64,000 nucleotides of DNA from Halorubrum aquaticum (GTDB lineage: Archaea; Halobacteriota; Halobacteria; Halobacteriales; Haloferacaceae): contig NZ_FOPZ01000002.1 of the NCBI RefSeq assembly GCF_900113615.1, positions 186,001 through 250,000 on the forward strand, in the 5' to 3' direction. This document shows, piece after piece, positions 60,238 through 64,000 of the stretch (position 1 is the stretch's first letter; the number at the start of each line of letters is the position of its first letter). Below the pieces are notes generated by a model that was not told the origin of the DNA, made no database searches, and was given only the letters and a program-made list of their open reading frames with translations. The position numbers and the translations under genes were made by a program.

Positions 60238-60249
60238 GGTATAGCTTTT
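60238..60249 (-). promoter_or_regulatory. TATA region of trmB
   Basis: The minus strand reads AAAAAGCTATAC, centred about 28 bases before the trmB ATG at 60215. Confidence 0.5.
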
Positions 60250-60313
60250 TACTATGAGATGAGTTGTACCCGATTCTAGAGGCGGATACGTCGGCGACGA
60301 CGCGTGGGACGGG

Positions 60314-61087
60314 TTACATGTACATCCGGTCGTAGGTACCCTCCGGCTCGCGCTCCTCGATCCGCTCGGCGAGGTCCTCGTAGTGGCGACGGATCTCGGC
60401 CGCGAACGTCTCGAGAGGACCGGCGTCGACGTCGAGGTCGTAGAGGTCGGTCACCGTCTCGACGAGCCTGACTGCCGCCTCCACGTCGGGTGCCTGCGCG
60501 TGGACCGGCGTGACGAACAGGCCGACCCCGAGCGGGGACTCCATGCCGCGCTCGAGCAGCGCGGCGTTCACGCCGTCGAGGAATCCGGACTCCATCGGCG
60601 GGACGTCCGCGTCCGTGAGCCGCGTCTCGCGGTAGTCGTCCGTCGCGACGTAGAACGTCCGGTGGGCGTCGGGACCGTGCGGGATCGGCACCCCCGAGAG
60701 GACGGCGACCTCGTCGACGTCGTTCGCGGCCGTCCACTCGAGGACCGACGTCGCGAGCGACTCGCCGAGGACCGAGGGGACGAACTGCTCGGAGACGAGG
60801 ACCGTCACGTCCACGTCGTCCGCGGAGTACAGTCGGGTCGGGTGGCGCGGCCGACCCTTCTGAAACGGCGTGATCGAGGGGAGTCCCTCGGCAGTGACGT
60901 GGCCCCGAACCTCCAATTCGAGGCGTTCGATCAGGTAGTCGACGGCGGTGAGCCCCGCGAGACCGTACGCCGAGAAGCCCGCGATGAGCGTCTCGCTGGG
61001 CGTCGACTCGTGGGTGACGTTGAAGGTCGGACGACGGTCGGGGGGACGACGGGTCCCGTCGTTCGGTCGATCGGCGGCGTCAGGCAT
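60314..61087 (-). CDS. PAC2-family protein (proteasome assembly chaperone-like)
   Basis: 257 aa. PAC2 features are LIAGFSAYGLAGLTAVDYLIERLE, LPSITPFQKGRPRHPTRLY, EVAVLSGVPIPHGPD and MESPLGVGLFVTPVHAQAPD near the C-terminus. Archaeal PAC2 proteins are proposed proteasome-related chaperones, so it may serve the proteasome encoded at 18920. The ATG at 61087 leaves a roughly 25-residue Asp/Arg/Pro-rich lead. It precedes trmB on the same strand with 98 bases between. Confidence 0.88.
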   Translation of the reverse strand: MPDAADRPNDGTRRPPDRRPTFNVTHESTPSETLIAGFSAYGLAGLTAVDYLIERLELEVRGHVTAEGLPSITPFQKGRPRHPTRLYSADDVDVTVLVSEQFVPSVLGESLATSVLEWTAANDVDEVAVLSGVPIPHGPDAHRTFYVATDDYRETRLTDADVPPMESGFLDGVNAALLERGMESPLGVGLFVTPVHAQAPDVEAAVRLVETVTDLYDLDVDAGPLETFAAEIRRHYEDLAERIEEREPEGTYDRMYM

Positions 61088-61211
61088 GGGTGAGTCGGAG
61101 TTCGACCGGCTACGTGTTAGTACTACCCACCGTGGCCCTCCCGCGAGTTCGATCGTCGAAGGGGCAGGTCCCCACAAAGCACTTGCAACCGAGGCGAGAA
61201 CGCTCCCGCCG

Positions 61212-61985
61212 ATGGACCGTCGCCGAGTAGCCCTCCTGCTCGTCGTCGTCGGACTGTTGTGCCTCCCGGCACCGCAGTACCTCGGCCTGGCGGCGGAGGC
61301 CACGTCATCGCCGGCACGGACGTCCCAGGTATACGCGGCCGAGCCGGTCGATCTCGAGGACGAATCCGACCGGGAGCGGTTCGTCGACCGGTACGGCGAC
61401 GAAGTCGCGATCGGCGACTATCGGCTCGCCGCGCGCCACGCGGACGAGTACCGGTCGGTCAACGCCACCCGCCGCGCGCTGGAGTCGGCGATGGCGACCG
61501 GTTCGGCGACGGTGTCGGACGCAGGTGCCCGCGCGGACCTCCGGGCGATCGCCGACGAGTACGCGTTCCTCCACGACACCGACGACGGCACCGAGGGGTA
61601 CTACCGATTGCGCGTCGCCGAGGACGGATCGAGCGTTCGCGCCGAACCCGTCTCGCTCGCTCCCGTGGCCGACGCCGTCGCCGAGGAAGCACCCCGATAC
61701 GAGGACCTCTCCGACGGCGAGCGCCGGACCGTGGACGGCGTGTTGAACGGCTCCACGGAGGCGGACCCGGGCCATCGGCCGAGGGCGGACGCCCCCTACG
61801 TCGACCGGTTCCCGACCCCGATCTGGAAGGGTGACACGCTCTACGGCGTGTACGTCACCGGTCACGTCGACGACTTCGGTCCCGGATTCTCCGGCTTCGT
61901 CGTCGGTCTGGGCGTCGCGGCGGCCGGAGTCGTCGCGCTGTGTCTCGGGATCGGACTGTACGTCTACGATCGCCGGATCGGTTGA
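61212..61985 (+). CDS. Secreted/membrane-anchored hypothetical protein
   Basis: 257 aa. An N-terminal signal/anchor (residues 5-25), an acidic extracellular region with several charged helices (DLEDESDRERFVDRYGD, DLSDGERRTVDGVLNGS) and a C-terminal membrane helix (about 222-250) ending YVYDRRIG. It resembles the smaller protein at 11582-12058 in layout: signal, 'EPV' lead-in, DGERRTVDGVL-type helix, terminal TM. Function unknown. Confidence 0.8.
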   Translation: MDRRRVALLLVVVGLLCLPAPQYLGLAAEATSSPARTSQVYAAEPVDLEDESDRERFVDRYGDEVAIGDYRLAARHADEYRSVNATRRALESAMATGSATVSDAGARADLRAIADEYAFLHDTDDGTEGYYRLRVAEDGSSVRAEPVSLAPVADAVAEEAPRYEDLSDGERRTVDGVLNGSTEADPGHRPRADAPYVDRFPTPIWKGDTLYGVYVTGHVDDFGPGFSGFVVGLGVAAAGVVALCLGIGLYVYDRRIG

Positions 61986-62042
61986 CGCCGTCGTCGGGGG
62001 CCGGGAGGAAACGCTTTTTCGGATGGACGACGCGGTTGAGGT

Positions 62043-63050
62043 ATGGCACAACCGGCGGGAGCCGCCCCGATCGTCGAGTGGTCCTCGTGGCTCGCCGCGA
62101 TCCCCGGGGTCCGGCTGCTCGTCGTCGTCCTCTCGGTCGCCGCGGGCGCGCTGTTGGCACGGGTCATCGTCCGAGTCATCGGCCGCCCGGTCGCCCGGCG
62201 GTTCTCGCGTCAGAGCGTCGCACAGACCGTCGTCCGCGGCGTTCGCGTCGGCACCATCACGGCCTCGTTCCTCACCGGGCTCTGGGTCGTCGGGTTCCAG
62301 TTCACCGACCTCCTGATCGGGACCGCCGTCCTCTCCGCCGTGGTCGGTATCATCCTCGCGCCGCTGGTCGGGAACTTCATCAATGGCGTGTTCATCCTCG
62401 CGGACCAGCCGTTCGAGATCGGCGACATGGTCGAGTTGGACGACGGGACCCAGGGGTTCATCGAGGACATCACCATCCGCTACACGAAGATCTTCACGCT
62501 CGACAACACCTTCCTCGTCGTCCCGAACGGGACCATGCGCGAGCGTGACGTGATCAACTACTCCGCGGAGGACGAGCGGACCCGCCGCAGCATCGACGTG
62601 CTCGTCACCTACGAGTGCGACGTGACGGAGGCTCGCCGGCTCATCGAACGCGCCGCCCGGGACTGCGAGGCGGTCATCGACGGCGGTCCGGACATCCGGA
62701 TCGGGGTGGCCCGGTACACCGCGAGCCCGGACTGTCGGATCCACGAGTTCGGCGACGACGGGGTGCTGTTGCGGCTCCGCTACTGGGTGAAAAAGCCCTA
62801 CAAGCTCGGAAAGGTCCAGTCGGACGTGAACATCCGGATCCGCGAGCGGCTCGCGGACACGGGCATCGAGATGGCGTACCCCCACCGCCACCTCGTCTTC
62901 GACGACACCTCGGGCGTCGCCGAGGTCGGCGTCCGCGAGGGAGCCTCCGAGCCCGATACGACGGCCGACGTCCGGGTCGAAACCGGGTCGGACCCGGACT
63001 CCGGCTCGGAGTCGAACGCCGGTCCGATGGAAGGAGAGGAACGCCCGTGA
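62043..63050 (+). CDS. Mechanosensitive ion channel, MscS family
   Basis: 335 aa. Three membrane helices (about residues 24-45, 72-92 and 97-118), the last corresponding to the pore helix (SAVVGIILAPLVGNFINGVFIL). The beta-domain follows (FEIGDMVELDDGTQGFIEDITIRYT, NTFLVVPNGTMRERDVINYS) and an alpha/beta C-domain (IRIRERLADTGIEMAYPHRHL). It opens under hypo-osmotic stress to release solutes. A roughly 45-residue acidic tail is added. It is 57 bases downstream of the hypothetical gene. Confidence 0.94.
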   Translation: MAQPAGAAPIVEWSSWLAAIPGVRLLVVVLSVAAGALLARVIVRVIGRPVARRFSRQSVAQTVVRGVRVGTITASFLTGLWVVGFQFTDLLIGTAVLSAVVGIILAPLVGNFINGVFILADQPFEIGDMVELDDGTQGFIEDITIRYTKIFTLDNTFLVVPNGTMRERDVINYSAEDERTRRSIDVLVTYECDVTEARRLIERAARDCEAVIDGGPDIRIGVARYTASPDCRIHEFGDDGVLLRLRYWVKKPYKLGKVQSDVNIRIRERLADTGIEMAYPHRHLVFDDTSGVAEVGVREGASEPDTTADVRVETGSDPDSGSESNAGPMEGEERP

Positions 63051-63117
63051 GACGGCCTGAAAGGGTCGAAGTTCTCCGATCGGAAGTCTGATACGTCGAC
63101 TCCCCGGTTATTCCATA

Positions 63118-64000
63118 GTGACTGACGAGCCCTCCAACCCGCCCGGAGACGTCCCTGACGACGACGGGTCGTCCGCGGACTCCATCACCGAGGGAAGCCT
63201 CCTCCGGCCGCTGTTCCGGCTCGCCTGGCCCATAGTCGTCATCCAGCTGCTCCAGGTGACGTACAACGTCGTCGACACGCTGTACCTCGGCCGGCTCTCG
63301 GCGGAGGCCGTCGGCGCGATCAGCCTCGCGTTCCCGTTGATCTTCCTGCTCATCGCGGTCGCCGGCGGGTTCACCACCGCGGGCGCGATCCTCGTCGCGC
63401 AGTACACGGGAGCGAAGGGCGACGACTCGGCGGGGCTCGTCGCCGGACAGACGATGTTCACGGTGGCGGTCCTGTCGGTGTTCATCGGGATCGGCGGCTA
63501 CTTCTACACTCGCCCGGCCCTGGAGTTGCTGCCGAGCGACGCCGAGACCGCGGCGACCGTGATCCCGCTCGCGGCCGACTACATGGAGATCATCTTCCTC
63601 GGGATCCCGCTGATGTTCGGCTTCTTCGTCTTCTCGGCGCTGATGCGGGGGTACGGCGACACCCGGACTCCGATGGCGGTGATGTTCGTCTCGGTGCTCT
63701 TGAACGTCCTCCTCGACCCGTTCCTGATCTTCGGGTTCGCCGACAACCCGCTGTTCGGCTGGCTCGCGTCGCTGCCGGGGGTCGCGGCGCTCGATCCGGT
63801 CGGACTCGACCCGGTCGCGATCGAGGCGTCGCTGTTCGCGGCGACCGGCTTCACCGGGTACGGGATCGAGGGGGCCGCGCTGGCGACGATCCTCGCTCGG
63901 GGAGTCGCCACGGGGATCGGGATCTGGGCGATGTTCGCGACCGACCTCGGCCCCGCCGTGGGGATCGCTGACCTCCGGCCGGACCTCGGGTTCATCGAGG
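63118..64000 (+). CDS. MATE-family efflux transporter (3' end missing)
   Basis: The first 294 codons of a multi-antimicrobial extrusion (MATE) protein, cut by the window end. After an acidic lead (about 25 residues), helix 1 carries LFRLAWPIVVIQLLQVTYNVVDTLYLGRLSAEAVGA. Further helices follow, with LMRGYGDTRTPMAVMF and LNVLLDPFLIFG, both family hallmarks. A roughly 50-residue insertion between helices (residues 205-245) is extra. GTG start at 63118, since no ATG precedes the family region. The exported substrate is unknown. Confidence 0.92.
   Translation, partial: MTDEPSNPPGDVPDDDGSSADSITEGSLLRPLFRLAWPIVVIQLLQVTYNVVDTLYLGRLSAEAVGAISLAFPLIFLLIAVAGGFTTAGAILVAQYTGAKGDDSAGLVAGQTMFTVAVLSVFIGIGGYFYTRPALELLPSDAETAATVIPLAADYMEIIFLGIPLMFGFFVFSALMRGYGDTRTPMAVMFVSVLLNVLLDPFLIFGFADNPLFGWLASLPGVAALDPVGLDPVAIEASLFAATGFTGYGIEGAALATILARGVATGIGIWAMFATDLGPAVGIADLRPDLGFIE

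Noticed and set aside
1..64000. tRNA, rRNA or complete IS element
   Set aside because: None recognised on either strand by reading; short or divergent RNA genes could still have been missed without a covariance search.

Overview
This window is chromosomal DNA from a halophilic archaeon, most likely of the Halorubrum/Haloferacales type. The evidence is very high GC, strongly acidic proteins, TATA boxes about 27 bases before start codons (leaderless transcripts), Tat-type lipoprotein signals, and marker genes such as a proteasome alpha subunit, aIF5A, AglJ, PAC2 and TrmB. The genus is inferred from overall feel only. No rRNA, tRNA, CRISPR array or complete insertion sequence was seen. About 67 protein genes are supported, two of them cut by the window edges.

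Layout. 1-2.8 kb: end of a histidine kinase, two regulators, a V4R-like protein and a small AT-richer toxin-antitoxin pair flanked by a 14-bp direct repeat. 3-7.7 kb: asd, an SDR, a fused 3-hydroxyacyl-CoA dehydrogenase/enoyl-CoA hydratase and a DNA glycosylase. 7.7-10.7 kb: a Rieske protein, a fused RimK-type ligase/retropepsin-like protease, and a divergent aspartoacylase-like metallopeptidase. 10.8-16.2 kb: a VEET-repeat membrane protein, a TatD hydrolase, agmatinase with aIF5A, and an aminotransferase. 16.4-20.4 kb: thyA-DHFR, then the two halves of CinA on either side of a proteasome alpha gene. 20.4-26.9 kb: a methyltransferase and a branched-chain amino acid ABC transporter whose substrate-binding protein appears circularly permuted. 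27-35.8 kb: two 3-hydroxyisobutyrate-type dehydrogenases, an epoxide-hydrolase-like enzyme, cupin, rhodanese, AglJ, an AI-2E-type permease, and a divergent FtsZ/tubulin-like protein with a partner built of two repeated domains.

35.8-44.1 kb: purK, a 7TM sensor kinase, a GCS2-type ligase, DNA ligase, a hypothetical gene and a metallo-beta-lactamase-fold hydrolase. 44.1-52.8 kb: a BMP-type nucleoside ABC transporter, a GNAT, cytidine deaminase, uridine phosphorylase and an NDH-2-like flavoprotein; together these can import and salvage pyrimidine nucleosides. 52.8-53.4 kb: a gene-free stretch with a long hairpin. 53.4-64 kb: a winged-helix regulator, arginase, a histidine kinase, aroA, a DUF457 hydrolase, TrmB, PAC2, MscS and the start of a MATE exporter.

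The most unusual observation is the substrate-binding lipoprotein at 21249-22559. Its two halves appear in the reverse of the family order, behind an intact Tat/lipobox signal. Other points worth checking are the FtsZ-like gene with its duplicated partner, the RimK/protease fusion paired with a divergent peptidase, the mobile-looking TA module, the 53.1-kb hairpin, and two 13-codon upstream ORFs that overlap the start of their downstream genes.
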